Assembly: GCF_001280015.1 (NCBI RefSeq)
Contig: NZ_LGDV01000187.1
Span: forward strand, 86,871-150,870
DNA from: Streptomyces sp. MMG1121
Lineage (GTDB): Bacteria; Actinomycetota; Actinomycetes; Streptomycetales; Streptomycetaceae
Length of the DNA: 64,000 bases
Direction: 5' to 3'
The position numbers and the translations under genes were made by a program. The notes under the pieces are model-generated. The model did no database searches. It worked only from the letters and a program-made list of their open reading frames with translations, and was not told where the DNA came from. Shown one piece after another: positions 44,360 through 53,712 of the stretch. The stretch's first letter is position 1; each line of letters starts with the position of its first letter.

Positions 44360-45382
44360 GTGTTCCCAGCCGATTTTCACACGGCGTCAGGCGTAACCCA
44401 GCCATCGGTGCCCCTGCGCGCGGCGTCGGGTGGTCTGCTCGAGGGCCTCGGCATTCCCGAAGCGGAACAGAACACCTATCTACGTGTCCTTACCTCTCCG
44501 CACTGCACCGCAGCCGGTCTCGCCCTGGAGCTGGGTCTCACGGCCGACCGTGCCGAGCGGCTGCTGACCGCGCTCGCCCAACAGGGCCTGGTCACCCGGC
44601 ACGACGGTCTTCCGGCCCGCTGGTCGGCGGCGGCGCCCGACGTCGCCATCGAGGCACTGCTGCTGCGCCGGGAGGAGGAACTGTTGCGCACCCGCGGCCG
44701 GGTGGGGGAATTGATGCGGGCCTACCGGCGGGCCCAGAGACCGCACGCGGCCGATCTGATAGAGGTGGTCACCGGCCAGGCCGCCATCGCCGAGCGCTGG
44801 CGGCAGATGCAGGACGGCGCACGGCGACATCTCCTCCTTTTCGACAAGCCCCCGCACATCTCGCCCACCGACACCGAACTGGAGCGCTCCCTGCTGGCCC
44901 GCAGCGTGCGCATCCGCGCGGTGTACGAGGCAGGCTCGGTCAGCGCCCCCGGCCGCCTGGCCGAGATCCGCGAGGTGGTCGCGGCCGGGGAGGAGGCGAG
45001 GGTACTCCCGGAACTCCCGTGCAAGCTGGCCGTGGTGGACGACCGCTGGGCCATGCTGCCAGTGGCGACCGGCTCCGAGTTGCAGGCCGCGGTACTGGTC
45101 CGGGCCTCTTCCCTGCTGGACGCGCTGACCGGAATGTTCGAGGCGTACTGGCATCGGGCGGTACGGGTGCCGGACGCGGGCGGCCCGGCGCTCGGCGCGG
45201 GGACCCGCCGCGGAGAACTGCTGACGCTGCTGTCGGCCGGGTTCACCGACGACAGCATCGCTCGCCAGATGGGCGTTTCACCGCGCACCGTCCAGCGGTG
45301 GGTGCACGAGGTGATGGACGCCCTCGGCGCGCGGACCCGCTTCCAGGCGGGCATCCAGGCAGCCCGGGCCGGTCTGCTCTGA
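44360..45382 (+). CDS. TrmB-type regulator with C-terminal LuxR-like HTH
   Basis: 340 aa from GTG 44360; the frame is open to 44306 and a GTG at 44408 is also possible, none with a good ribosome site, so the start is uncertain. N-terminal TrmB winged helix begins near LLEGLGIPEAEQNTYLRVL; the middle resembles the TrmB/PLD-like sensor (HLLLFDKPPH); the C-terminus has a response-regulator-type HTH (GFTDDSIARQMGVSPRTVQRWV). Divergent from the G1 peptidase and convergent with a paralogue at 45424. Probable regulator of the peptidase. Confidence 0.85.
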   Translation: MFPADFHTASGVTQPSVPLRAASGGLLEGLGIPEAEQNTYLRVLTSPHCTAAGLALELGLTADRAERLLTALAQQGLVTRHDGLPARWSAAAPDVAIEALLLRREEELLRTRGRVGELMRAYRRAQRPHAADLIEVVTGQAAIAERWRQMQDGARRHLLLFDKPPHISPTDTELERSLLARSVRIRAVYEAGSVSAPGRLAEIREVVAAGEEARVLPELPCKLAVVDDRWAMLPVATGSELQAAVLVRASSLLDALTGMFEAYWHRAVRVPDAGGPALGAGTRRGELLTLLSAGFTDDSIARQMGVSPRTVQRWVHEVMDALGARTRFQAGIQAARAGLL

Positions 45383-45423
45383 GGCCCGCCGTCCAGCGAA
45401 TCCTGCCCGGCGCGGAACTCGGA

Positions 45424-46233
45424 TCAAGCGTGTTCACCGGGGACGGCGTCCCGCCACACCGTGTCGAAGGCCAGGCGCAGGCAGGTCGCGAGCGCCGGGT
45501 GTTCGATGAAGAGGGTGGTCGTGGAGCCGGCGCCGGCCACCGGGTCGGGCATGTCGCACAGGACGAGGGAGGCGTCGGCGACGACGAGTTTCAGTGGCAG
45601 GTCGGGGACGAAGCGGGCCTCCTCCCCCGCGGCGGCGAAACGCCGGACGTGTTCCACCGTCTCGGGGTCGTCCAGCGCGTCGGCGAGATAGATCGCGCGG
45701 ACGGTGCCGCCCGCCCGGTGGAGCCGGCGTACCACCGCGATGCCCTCCGTGTTCTCGGCGGGGGCGACGAACGGCGGCTTGCAGAAGGTGAGGAGTTCGT
45801 GCCGCGCCTGCCGCTGGATGTCGGCGAAGCGCTCGGCGATCGCCTTCGGGTCCCGCAGGATCTCGATGTAGTCCAGCGGATCGGTGTGCTCCCGGCCCTG
45901 GGACCACAGCGGTTGCAGCAGACCGGCCAGCCCCTGCGAGACCCGCTCCAGCCGGTCGACGGACTCCCGTTGCAGCGTCATCAGCCGGGCTAGGGCCAGC
46001 TCGGGTGTGACCGCCGAGTACGTGGCCACACGCCCGGGGTGGGCGGCGACCAGCTGACGTCGTACAAGTGCGTCCAGCACGTCGTACACGCGCTGGCGCG
46101 GCACATCGGCCTCCCGGGCCGCCTCGGCGGCCGTGAAGGAACCACGCCTGATGAGTGCCAGGTAGATCCGCGCCTCGTACCGGGCCAGGCCCAGTGACAT
46201 CAGGTCGTTGACGGTTGCGTCCTCCAGCTCCAT
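45424..46233 (-). CDS. TrmB-family transcriptional regulator
   Basis: 269 aa from ATG 46233 (the frame continues to 46383 with no family similarity). N-terminal winged helix: LMSLGLARYEARIYLALIRRG and AAREADVPRQRVYDVLDAL. The rest matches the sensor domain of its neighbour (HELLTFCKPPF versus HLLLFDKPPH) but the C-terminal LuxR-like HTH is absent. Divergent from the S53 peptidase, its likely target. Confidence 0.86.
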   Translation of the reverse strand: MELEDATVNDLMSLGLARYEARIYLALIRRGSFTAAEAAREADVPRQRVYDVLDALVRRQLVAAHPGRVATYSAVTPELALARLMTLQRESVDRLERVSQGLAGLLQPLWSQGREHTDPLDYIEILRDPKAIAERFADIQRQARHELLTFCKPPFVAPAENTEGIAVVRRLHRAGGTVRAIYLADALDDPETVEHVRRFAAAGEEARFVPDLPLKLVVADASLVLCDMPDPVAGAGSTTTLFIEHPALATCLRLAFDTVWRDAVPGEHA

Positions 46234-46502
46234 GGCTGCATAACGTACCCGCCGAAGCCGGGGAGTTGAGGGCAAGGTTTTACCAACCGACTCTGTTCTC
46301 TTCGGCAAATGGTCAATAATCTCGTCCACAGCCACCACTGACCGGGGTGGCACACCAACAACACGCCCGGAAACGGGCTCCACTAGGCCACCCCCAACGG
46401 AAAGCGCTTGTCATGCTCTCGCCACTTCGGTGGGCGGGGCACGCGACATCGCTTCCGGCCGCCGTCGCGGAGCCCATCCATCCCCCCACGGAGGGCAGTT
46501 CA

Positions 46503-47759
46503 TTGCATTCGCATCGCAGAAGGAACCCGATACGCCGCAGCGCGCCCGCACTGCTGTCCGCAGCGGCCCTGATCACCGGCGGTCTCGCCATCGCCACGCA
46601 GTCGGCAGCCTTCGCGACCACCACCACACATTCCACCGCCACGTCCGCCGCCGCGGTGCACACCCACCGGCTCTGCTCGCAGCCGAGCAAGCCCGGCTAC
46701 ATGGCGTGCGAGGCGGTCGTACGCACCGACCTCAAGGCACAGAAGTCGCTCGGCCGCCACGACACCCCCCAGGGCTTCGGGCCGACCGACCTCCAGGCCG
46801 CCTACAACCTGCCGAAGGACGGCGGCAAGGGCGCCACCGTCGCGATCGTCGACGCGAACGACGACCCGAACGCCGAGAAGGACCTGGCGGCCTACCGCTC
46901 CCAGTACGGTCTGCCGGAGTGCAGCACGAGCAACGGCTGCTTCAAGAAGATCGACCAGGACGGCGGCTCCAACTACCCTACGCCCGACTCGGGTTGGGCC
47001 GGCGAGATCTCCCTCGACGTCGACATGGTCAGCGCGGCCTGCCCGCAGTGCCACATCCTGCTCGTCGAGGCCAAGTCCGCCAACATGGAGGACCTGGGCG
47101 CGGCCGTGAACCAGGCCGTCAAGCAGGGCGCCAAGTACGTCTCCAACAGCTACGGCGGCGGCGAGTCGGCCGACGACACCAAGGCGGACGACCAGTACTT
47201 CAAGCACCCCGGCGTCGCCATCACCGTCAGCTCCGGTGACAGCGGCTACGGCGTCGAGTACCCGGCCGCCTCCCCGTACGTGACCGCCGTCGGCGGCACC
47301 TCGCTCAAGAAGGACAGCAGCACCCGCGGCTACTCCGAGTCCGTGTGGGGCACGTCCGCCGGCGGCGACGGGGCAGGCTCGGGCTGCTCGCAGTACGAGA
47401 CCAAGCCGTCCTGGCAGAAGGACACCGGCTGCACCAAGCGCACCGTCGCCGACGTCGCGTCCGTCGCCGACCCGGCCACCGGCCTCGCCGTCTACGACAC
47501 CTACCAGGCGAGCGGCTGGAACGTGTACGGCGGCACCAGCGCCTCTTCGCCGTTCATCGCCGGTGTCTACGCCCTCGCGGGCACCCCGGGCTCCGGTGAC
47601 ACTCCGGCCTCGTACCCCTACGCCCACCCGGACAAGCTGAACGACGTCACGAGCGGCTCCAACGGCTCCTGCAGCGACTACCTGTGCAAGGCCGGCAAGG
47701 GCTACGACGGCCCGACGGGTCTCGGTACCCCGAACGGCGTCTCGGCCTTCACCAAGTAG
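46503..47759 (+). CDS. Secreted S53 (sedolisin/kumamolisin-type) serine-carboxyl peptidase
   Basis: 418 aa from TTG 46503, which has GGAGGG about 8 nt upstream and starts directly before a basic-hydrophobic signal sequence (ALLSAAALITGGLAIATQSAAFA). Catalytic Glu168 and Asp172 in GEISLDVD, catalytic Ser346 in GGTSASSP: the sedolisin Glu-Asp-Ser triad. The usual long N-terminal prodomain (about 180 aa) is replaced by a stretch of only about 45 residues before the catalytic core starts near GFGPTDLQAAYNLP, so it belongs to the short-proregion group. Cysteine pairs suggest disulfides. Terminator follows at 47791. Confidence 0.88.
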   Translation: MHSHRRRNPIRRSAPALLSAAALITGGLAIATQSAAFATTTTHSTATSAAAVHTHRLCSQPSKPGYMACEAVVRTDLKAQKSLGRHDTPQGFGPTDLQAAYNLPKDGGKGATVAIVDANDDPNAEKDLAAYRSQYGLPECSTSNGCFKKIDQDGGSNYPTPDSGWAGEISLDVDMVSAACPQCHILLVEAKSANMEDLGAAVNQAVKQGAKYVSNSYGGGESADDTKADDQYFKHPGVAITVSSGDSGYGVEYPAASPYVTAVGGTSLKKDSSTRGYSESVWGTSAGGDGAGSGCSQYETKPSWQKDTGCTKRTVADVASVADPATGLAVYDTYQASGWNVYGGTSASSPFIAGVYALAGTPGSGDTPASYPYAHPDKLNDVTSGSNGSCSDYLCKAGKGYDGPTGLGTPNGVSAFTK

Positions 47760-47790
47760 ACCGGACGGCAGACCAGCAGTACAGCAGAGC

Positions 47791-47827
47791 GGAAGAGCCC
47801 GGCACGCGCCAAGTGCCGGGCTCTTCC
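47791..47827. terminator. Bidirectional hairpin terminator
   Basis: GGAAGAGCCCGGCAC - 7 nt - GTGCCGGGCTCTTCC, a perfect 15-bp stem between the convergent peptidase and esterase genes. Confidence 0.88.
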
Positions 47828-47838
47828 CGCGGGTTGGG

Positions 47839-49476
47839 TCACCTGACGGTGATCGTCACCGTCGCCGTGCTGGTCGCGGCAGGGAGGCGGGCGGTGTCGA
47901 CGGCCAGGTACTCACCGTCGTCCTGCGTGCCGTCCGGGAGGGTCTTGGCGTGCAGGGAGTACGGCGGGACCGGCGTCGCGTCGGAGATTCCGTCGACTCC
48001 GAAGTCGCTGTCGTTGCTGACGACGACGGTACGGCCGCCGTCCGTCGTGGCGACGCCCTCGATCTTGTCGTGGCCGAAGAAGCCGCCGGCCGGGTCGAGG
48101 CCGGTGAGCAGGCCGCCGAGGTCGAGACCGAGGCTCTTGGTGACGGGGGTGATGCCCGCGGCCTTCAGGGCGGCCGTCGCTGCCGCCGTGTTCCCTGCGC
48201 CCACGTACGCCTCGATCGTCTGCTGGGCCGGGCCGACGAGCAGCCCGCCCTTCGCCGCGTCGTACGCGGTGCCCGGCACCGTCGCCTTCGGACCGATGTC
48301 CGTGGCGCCGGCGACATCGATGGCGAACAGCTTCTTGTAGGCGCCCGGTTCGGTGTTGCCGTCCCGTTCGTCGACGAGGAAGCGGGTGCTGCTCAGGGCG
48401 GTGATCTCGCTGACCGCGCCGCTGTTCGTCTTGGGGTCGTCGAGCAGGTACACGTACTCGTGCGTGACATGGCTGCGCAGGTCGTACGTGACGATGCGCA
48501 GCGCGGTGATGTGCTTGACCTTGACGCCGCTCGACAGGTCGGGCGCTTGGAGCGCGGACTGCATGATGCCGACGAGCGTGCGGCCGTCGGGGGTCACGGT
48601 CAGGCCTTCCATGCCCTTGTTGGGCACCCGGTTGGCCAGCTCGGCGGGGAGTGAGCCGTCGAACGGGGATAGCCGTGCGATGGCCCGGCCGTCGGGGCCG
48701 AAGTGCGTGACGTAGGGACCGTACTCGTCCGACACCCAGAAGGTACCGTCGCGCATGGCCACGAGGCCCTCGGAGTCGTAGCCGTAAGGCGAGTGCGGCA
48801 GCGCCTTGCCGTTGAGGTCGACGAGGTTCTCGCCCGTGCCCGCCTGGGAGTTGACGAGCCCGTTGTACGGGGTGCCGTCGGCAGCGCGCAGCGGGATGGT
48901 CCGCTCCAGTACGGCCTTGGTGCCCGTCAACCGGAACTTCCCGATCGCGGGGTCGAAGTCGGGCAGCGGCAGCACCTTGTCGCCGTTCGGCGCGTCGACG
49001 TTCGGGCCACGGTCGGTCAGGCCGTAGAACTCGTCCTTCGAGCCGGGCACCGGGTACAGGGAGGAGCCGTACGCACCGGCGGTCACCCGTACCCCGCCGA
49101 TGGTGGCGAGGGGCTTCAGATGGGTCCGGTACAGCCGTACGGCGTCGCTGATCCGGTAGGTGAAGGTGTCGGTGCCGCGGTAGCCGGCGTCAGGGGTGTA
49201 GCGGAACGAACCGTCCTGCTGGAGCGCGAGCGTGCCGTGGGCGGTCTTCGTGTGTGCGACGAGGGTCGCCGGGCTGCCTGTGTCATCGGCCAGTACGCCA
49301 CGGCGCGCGCCGACGGTCAGCGTCCGCCCGACGTGCGCGGTGTAGGCGTCGTCGCGTGCCTGGAGCTTGGGCGTACGTCCCTGGACCTGCGGCGTGCCGG
49401 CGTCGGCCGGTCCGGTGCCGGCCAGGGACAGCACCACGGCCGACGCGGCCGCGGTCGCGATTGCCAGACGTCTCAT
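47839..49476 (-). CDS. Secreted phytase-like esterase with N-terminal cadherin/Ig-like domain
   Basis: 545 aa. Sec signal peptide (RRLAIATAAASAVVLSLAG...ADAG). Residues about 40-110 have the bacterial cadherin-like/Ig pattern (LQQDGSFRYTPDAGYRGTDTFTYRI). The remainder matches the esterase-like activity of phytase domain: YGLTDRGPNVD, DSEGLVAMRDGTFWVSDEYGP, NKGMEGLTVTPDG, FLVDERDGN. Such proteins release phosphate or act as extracellular phosphodiesterases. Substrate not settled. Terminator at 47791 is shared. Confidence 0.87.
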   Translation of the reverse strand: MRRLAIATAAASAVVLSLAGTGPADAGTPQVQGRTPKLQARDDAYTAHVGRTLTVGARRGVLADDTGSPATLVAHTKTAHGTLALQQDGSFRYTPDAGYRGTDTFTYRISDAVRLYRTHLKPLATIGGVRVTAGAYGSSLYPVPGSKDEFYGLTDRGPNVDAPNGDKVLPLPDFDPAIGKFRLTGTKAVLERTIPLRAADGTPYNGLVNSQAGTGENLVDLNGKALPHSPYGYDSEGLVAMRDGTFWVSDEYGPYVTHFGPDGRAIARLSPFDGSLPAELANRVPNKGMEGLTVTPDGRTLVGIMQSALQAPDLSSGVKVKHITALRIVTYDLRSHVTHEYVYLLDDPKTNSGAVSEITALSSTRFLVDERDGNTEPGAYKKLFAIDVAGATDIGPKATVPGTAYDAAKGGLLVGPAQQTIEAYVGAGNTAAATAALKAAGITPVTKSLGLDLGGLLTGLDPAGGFFGHDKIEGVATTDGGRTVVVSNDSDFGVDGISDATPVPPYSLHAKTLPDGTQDDGEYLAVDTARLPAATSTATVTITVR

Positions 49477-49960
49477 TTGATCCCCTCCTCGTCACGCGTC
49501 CCGATGACGCGCGACCGGAAGTCTGATCACCGCGCATGGCCGGAGGGCGTCCGGAAGGTACGGCTGGGGTAAAGCATGCCGGGCCCGGGCGGGCCTGTGG
49601 GGCGGCGTACTTGCCGGGCGGCGGGCCTGTGGGGCGGCAGACCGGCAGACCGGCACCGGCCGGTGGCGGATCGTGGGCCGGTGAGCGGCGGGCCGGGGAC
49701 CGGCGGCAGGGCCGGTACTGGCGGGCCTTCGGCCCGGGGGCCGGAACCCTGCGGACCTGGGACGGCGGGCCAGGGACCGTGGCCCCCGAACGGAGGAACG
49801 GCCAGCCGGGACGGGCCGGGACGGGGCCCGGTCGTCCCGCCCGCGGCGCCGCTCGACGGCTGGGCGGACGCCCCGACGCCTGGGTGGTGATCTGCGCAGC
49901 GGCCTCGGCCCTCTCCCCTCTCTCTCCCCTCCGCCCGTCCACCGTCCGCCCCCGGCCGAG
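49477..49960. repeat. Intergenic GC-rich direct repeats
   Basis: 484 bp without a gene. Bases 49570-49800 are made of short GGC/CCGG-rich repeats; the 18-mer GCGGGCCTGTGGGGCGGC occurs at 49589 and 49621, a 32-bp period. Many local inverted repeats; might act as terminator for the esterase or binding-protein transcripts. Confidence 0.5.
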
Positions 49961-51097
49961 CTACTTCAGGCCGATCGCGGCACAGTCCGCCTCGTACGTC
50001 GGGGTGCAGATGTCCTTGACGGTGTAGACGCCGTCCGCGATCACCGTGTCCTTGATGTTGTCCTTCGTGAGGGCGACCACCGGCACGAGCCTCGCGGGGA
50101 TTTTCTTCGTGGTCGGGCTGTCGACCGTGTCGCGGGTCAGCGCGTCGAACTGGATGTCCTTGCCCTGGACCTTGTCCACCGCCATCTGCGCGGCGTCGGT
50201 GGCCTCGTCCAGGAACGACTTGTACACGGTCATGTACTGCTCGCCCGAGACGATCCGCTGCACCGCGTCCAGATTCGCGTCCTGCCCGGTCACCGGCGGG
50301 ACCTTGGTCGCACCCGCCTGTTTCAGCGCGTCGATGACGGCGCCCGCCATACCGTCGTTCGCCGAGTAGACCGCGGCGATGTTGTCCAGCCCGACGGACC
50401 GGATCGATTTCTTCATGTTCGCCTCGGCCACCGCGGGCGACCACTTCTCGGTGTCGTACTGCTGGACGATGTCGACCTGGCCACGGAGTTCGCCGAGCGC
50501 GCCCTCCTTGAACCGGGCGGTGTTCGGGTCGGCGGGGTCTCCGTTCATCATGACGATCTTGCTGCTCGACGCCTTCGGACCGAGCGCCTTGATGATGGCG
50601 CGCGCCTGCACCTGGCCGACGAGTTCGTTGTCGTGCGAGACGTACGCGTCGACCGGACCCTGGGCGAGGCGGTCGTACGCGATGACCGGTATCCCCGCGT
50701 CCTTGGCCTTCCGCACGTCCGGCGCGATGGCCCTGGCGTCCAGCGCGTCCACCAGGACGACGTCGACCTTCTGGGCCACCATCTGCTGGAACTGTCGGCT
50801 CTGCGTGGCCGGGCTCGCCTCGGCGTTGGCGTAGACGACCTTGCCCTTGCCGTTCGTGAGGGCGGCGACCTCCTTCTTGATGATGGGGTGGTCGAACTTC
50901 TCGAAGCGGGCCGTGTCCTTGTCGGGCAGGAGCAGCCCCACCGTGATGTCGTCGCCCTTCGCCGAGGGCGCGGAACTGCCGCTCCCGCCGACGCTGCCGA
51001 GGGCGCCGCACCCGGTGAGGGCGAGAGCCGAGGCGGTGGCGGTCACGGCCACCGCGAGATGACGCACGGGGGTGCTGTGGGGGGTTGGAGCGTTCAC
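49961..51097 (-). CDS. Sugar ABC transporter substrate-binding lipoprotein (XylF-like)
   Basis: 378 aa from GTG 51097. Lipoprotein signal with lipobox LTGC near residue 29. The periplasmic-binding type 1 fold follows: VGLLLPDKDTARFEKFDHP, VDALDARAIAPDVRKAKDAG, IPVIAYDRLA, AAVYSANDGMAGAVIDAL, VTGQDANLDAVQRI. Close in pattern to XylF/ChvE D-xylose-type proteins. No permease or ATPase adjoins it; a ribose-type ABC system lies at 60051-63870. Orphan binding protein. Confidence 0.9.
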   Translation of the reverse strand: MNAPTPHSTPVRHLAVAVTATASALALTGCGALGSVGGSGSSAPSAKGDDITVGLLLPDKDTARFEKFDHPIIKKEVAALTNGKGKVVYANAEASPATQSRQFQQMVAQKVDVVLVDALDARAIAPDVRKAKDAGIPVIAYDRLAQGPVDAYVSHDNELVGQVQARAIIKALGPKASSSKIVMMNGDPADPNTARFKEGALGELRGQVDIVQQYDTEKWSPAVAEANMKKSIRSVGLDNIAAVYSANDGMAGAVIDALKQAGATKVPPVTGQDANLDAVQRIVSGEQYMTVYKSFLDEATDAAQMAVDKVQGKDIQFDALTRDTVDSPTTKKIPARLVPVVALTKDNIKDTVIADGVYTVKDICTPTYEADCAAIGLK

Positions 51098-51299
51098 GGC
51101 AGGTGCCTTCCGGATCAGGGAGCATCTGGGAACCCAGGTGGCGGAAGCAAACGCGGAAGCAGCGGGGAACGTCAAGACGTAAGGACAACAAGGTAATTGA
51201 GGCGTGACATTCACACCGCCCCTCGATGGGTGTGTGCCGTGCCCGTCCGGCAAGCGGCGCAGGGCGAACCAGGGTTCCGCCCGTACTCCGTTCCTCCCC

Positions 51300-51880
51300 G
51301 GACGGAGTTGCCGATCGCAGGGCCGGCAACCGCCGGCCGAACTGGTCGGCTTCCTCCAGACTCGCCCGGACCCGGTGTTCATCGGTTTCGGCAGCATGGC
51401 GCCCGGGGGCGAGCGGCTCGGCGCACTGGTGGCCGCCGCGGCGAGGCGGGCCGGGCCGGGCTGAGCAGAACGGGCGACGGCGTCCTGGCCGTCGGCGATC
51501 TGCCCCACGGTCGGCTGTCTTCCCTCACGGCCGCCGTCGTCAGCCACGCCGGGGCCGGCACCACCGGAGCCGGGCTGCGGGCCGGGGTCCCCGCGGTACC
51601 GGTCCCGGTCGTGGCTGACCCGGCGCTCTGGGCGGCACATCTGCGGCGGCTGGGAGTCGCCCCCCAGCCGCTGCCGTTCCCGGACCTCACCGTCGAGAGC
51701 CTGGCCGCCGCGATCACGGCAGCCGTCGCCGAGCCGGTCGGCCGGTCGATGGCCGAGCCGGCCCGGCCCATGGCGGACGAGGGGTCCGCGCACCGACCTC
51801 GTGACGGCTGCCCGCATAGCTGCGGACCTCCTCGCTGCCGTCCCGTTGGCGCGGACCGCCGTCGCGGCGGCGTTCTCCTC
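51300..51880 (+). pseudogene. Decayed glycosyltransferase (GT1/GT28-type) C-terminal half
   Basis: Two frames carry a UDP-glycosyltransferase signature: PDPVFIGFGSMAPGGERLGA in one (about 51367-51426) and, after a shift near 51450-51470, VLAVGDLPHGRLSS, AAVVSHAGAGTTGAGLRAG and VPAVPVPVVADPALWAAHL in another (to about 51760). HAGAGTT is the nucleotide-sugar binding motif. The N-terminal half is missing. Confidence 0.7.
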
Positions 51881-51892
51881 GGGTCTTGGGTC

Positions 51893-53221
51893 TCAGTCCG
51901 CGAGAGCGCCCATGGGGTCCCAGGCGGGCAGGACGATCGGCGGCTGGTCGAGGGCGGCGGCCAGGTCCGGGGGCAGGGCCGAGCGGCGGACCGCGATCTC
52001 GAAGACGTGCTCGCCGAACCACGAGTCGTTCATGGTCCAGAAGCCCTTGTCGGCCTTCTCCTCGCCCCAGCTGTTCTCCACCCGCCAGCGGCGCGGGTCG
52101 CCGTCCACCACATCGACGCCGGTGAACAGCATCGCGTGGGTCATCTCCGTGTCGTGGTGCAGCAGCCGGGTGGCCTTGTCCATGGTGAAGGGGGCGTCGT
52201 AGACGGCCGCGTAGTCGAAGAGGGCTGCGTCCCAGACGCCGACGTCCCCGCGCATCATCTTGGTCACGTCGCAGCCGAACCACACCGGCTCGCCGCCGAC
52301 GATCGACTCCATGGCCAGCCGCTTCAGCAGCTCCATCTCGGCGTTGAGATAGACCACCGGCGGGCCATCCACGACATTGCCCAGGTACTCGACGGTGAAG
52401 GTGCGGCCGAACGGGCTCGACTCGCGCGGGTCGTGCACCAGGCAGACGTACTCCTCCAGCGGGAGCTGTACGTAGGAGGCGGCGAACTCGGCCGGGGTGA
52501 GCCAGCCGTCACGGTGGAAGTTCTTGTCCTTGTCCTCCCACTGCCACAGGAACCGCTGCGGAGGCGTCCCGAGATGGATGCTGAGCACGCGGTGGACGGC
52601 GGCCAGCACCTCCTGCTTGCGCTCCCGCTGCGCCTTGGCCCCCTCGCCGGCCCGCCCGCGCAGATCGCGGGCGCCCTGGCGGAGCAGGGTCTTCAGGGCC
52701 CGGTTCATCGCCCGGGTCGCGGAGGAGCTGTCGGTCTCCGGCATGGCCGACTTGGGCACCAGGCCGTGCTTGGCGATCAGCGCCACGAACATGTTCCACT
52801 GTCCGCCGTCACTGATCGGGTCCGTCAGCAGATGTGCCACCGTACGGTCGTCCACGTCCCGGTCCGAGGTGTCGATGACCGCTTCGAGGAAGTGGTTCGC
52901 CCGCTCGAACTTGTCCCACCAGAGCAGGTAGTTCTGAGAGAACTCGAAGTCCCTCACGCCCAGCTTCCGCGCTGCGCCGACGCGGAGCAGGTTGAGCCCC
53001 GCGAACATCCAACAGCGGCCGCTCTGCTTCTGGTTGGTGGCCTTCCAGTCGTCCAGGTGGTGGGAGACCGAGTGGTCGATGCTGGTCAGGATCCGCCGGT
53101 CCAGCGCGACATCGTCCACCGGTGTCTGAGTGACGGCGTTCTGCATCAGCCGGTTCACCGGCCGCGCGGCGAACTCCTTCTCGAAGAACTCGAGGTGATC
53201 CGGGGTCAGACTACGGTCCAT
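51893..53221 (-). CDS. pepC: Aminopeptidase C / bleomycin hydrolase (peptidase C1B)
   Basis: 442 aa from ATG 53221; a GTG three codons upstream is possible. Active-site Cys70 in NQKQSGRCWMFA, catalytic His in EMTHAMLFTGVDV, catalytic Asn in RVENSWGEEK: the papain-type triad in the order and spacing of PepC. Cytoplasmic hexameric thiol aminopeptidase; the bacterial enzyme trims peptides and can hydrolyse bleomycin-like compounds. Monocistronic, no signal peptide. Function here may be general peptide turnover. Confidence 0.93.
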   Translation of the reverse strand: MDRSLTPDHLEFFEKEFAARPVNRLMQNAVTQTPVDDVALDRRILTSIDHSVSHHLDDWKATNQKQSGRCWMFAGLNLLRVGAARKLGVRDFEFSQNYLLWWDKFERANHFLEAVIDTSDRDVDDRTVAHLLTDPISDGGQWNMFVALIAKHGLVPKSAMPETDSSSATRAMNRALKTLLRQGARDLRGRAGEGAKAQRERKQEVLAAVHRVLSIHLGTPPQRFLWQWEDKDKNFHRDGWLTPAEFAASYVQLPLEEYVCLVHDPRESSPFGRTFTVEYLGNVVDGPPVVYLNAEMELLKRLAMESIVGGEPVWFGCDVTKMMRGDVGVWDAALFDYAAVYDAPFTMDKATRLLHHDTEMTHAMLFTGVDVVDGDPRRWRVENSWGEEKADKGFWTMNDSWFGEHVFEIAVRRSALPPDLAAALDQPPIVLPAWDPMGALAD

Positions 53222-53712
53222 GATCCTCACCGTCGCACGGCTGTCCGGCCGGAGTCAACGGATCGTCGAAGACTGAATGACATCAGTGATGATCGGCGAA
53301 CACCTCACGTCGCCATGCCGTCGGGCCGGGCGGGCTCGGGGGCCGGGGTCTTCGGTCATTGCGCCTGGTCGGGCCGGGCTTCTGGCCGGCCCACTTGGCC
53401 GATGCACGATCCGTCGGCTCCTGCGACGTTCGCGGTGCCCTGCAACGGCGGCGAGCAGTTCACCACCACGGGCGGCGAACTCCTGCTCCCTGCGCTCGCG
53501 CGGGAGGCCGCAGGAGGCGCGGCCCTCGGAGCGCGTCAGACCGGTCAGCGCCGACGGCGCCCCGAGCCGCATCGCTTTGTACGGTGACCGGATCGACCGT
53601 CGGATGCGACTGCGCGCAGACCGTGCGCCGGACCCGACGGACGCGTCCATCCGGCCATCATCGTGCCGGTCCTGACAAGGTCCAGGACGTTCACCGAGCT
53701 GGAGTCCTCCGC
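53222..53712. other. Intergenic region, no gene recognised
   Basis: 491 bp between the PepC start and the stop of the following minus-strand phosphatase. No supportable frame. Confidence 0.45.

Noticed and set aside
46276..46288. GGTT-TTACC-AACC dyad as operator of the TrmB/S53 pair
   Set aside because: Arms of four bases are expected by chance; no matching copy upstream of the G1 peptidase.
51197..53587. Very long plus-strand frame (about 800 codons)
   Set aside because: Its first part is only the shifted glycosyltransferase remnant and the rest is antisense to pepC.
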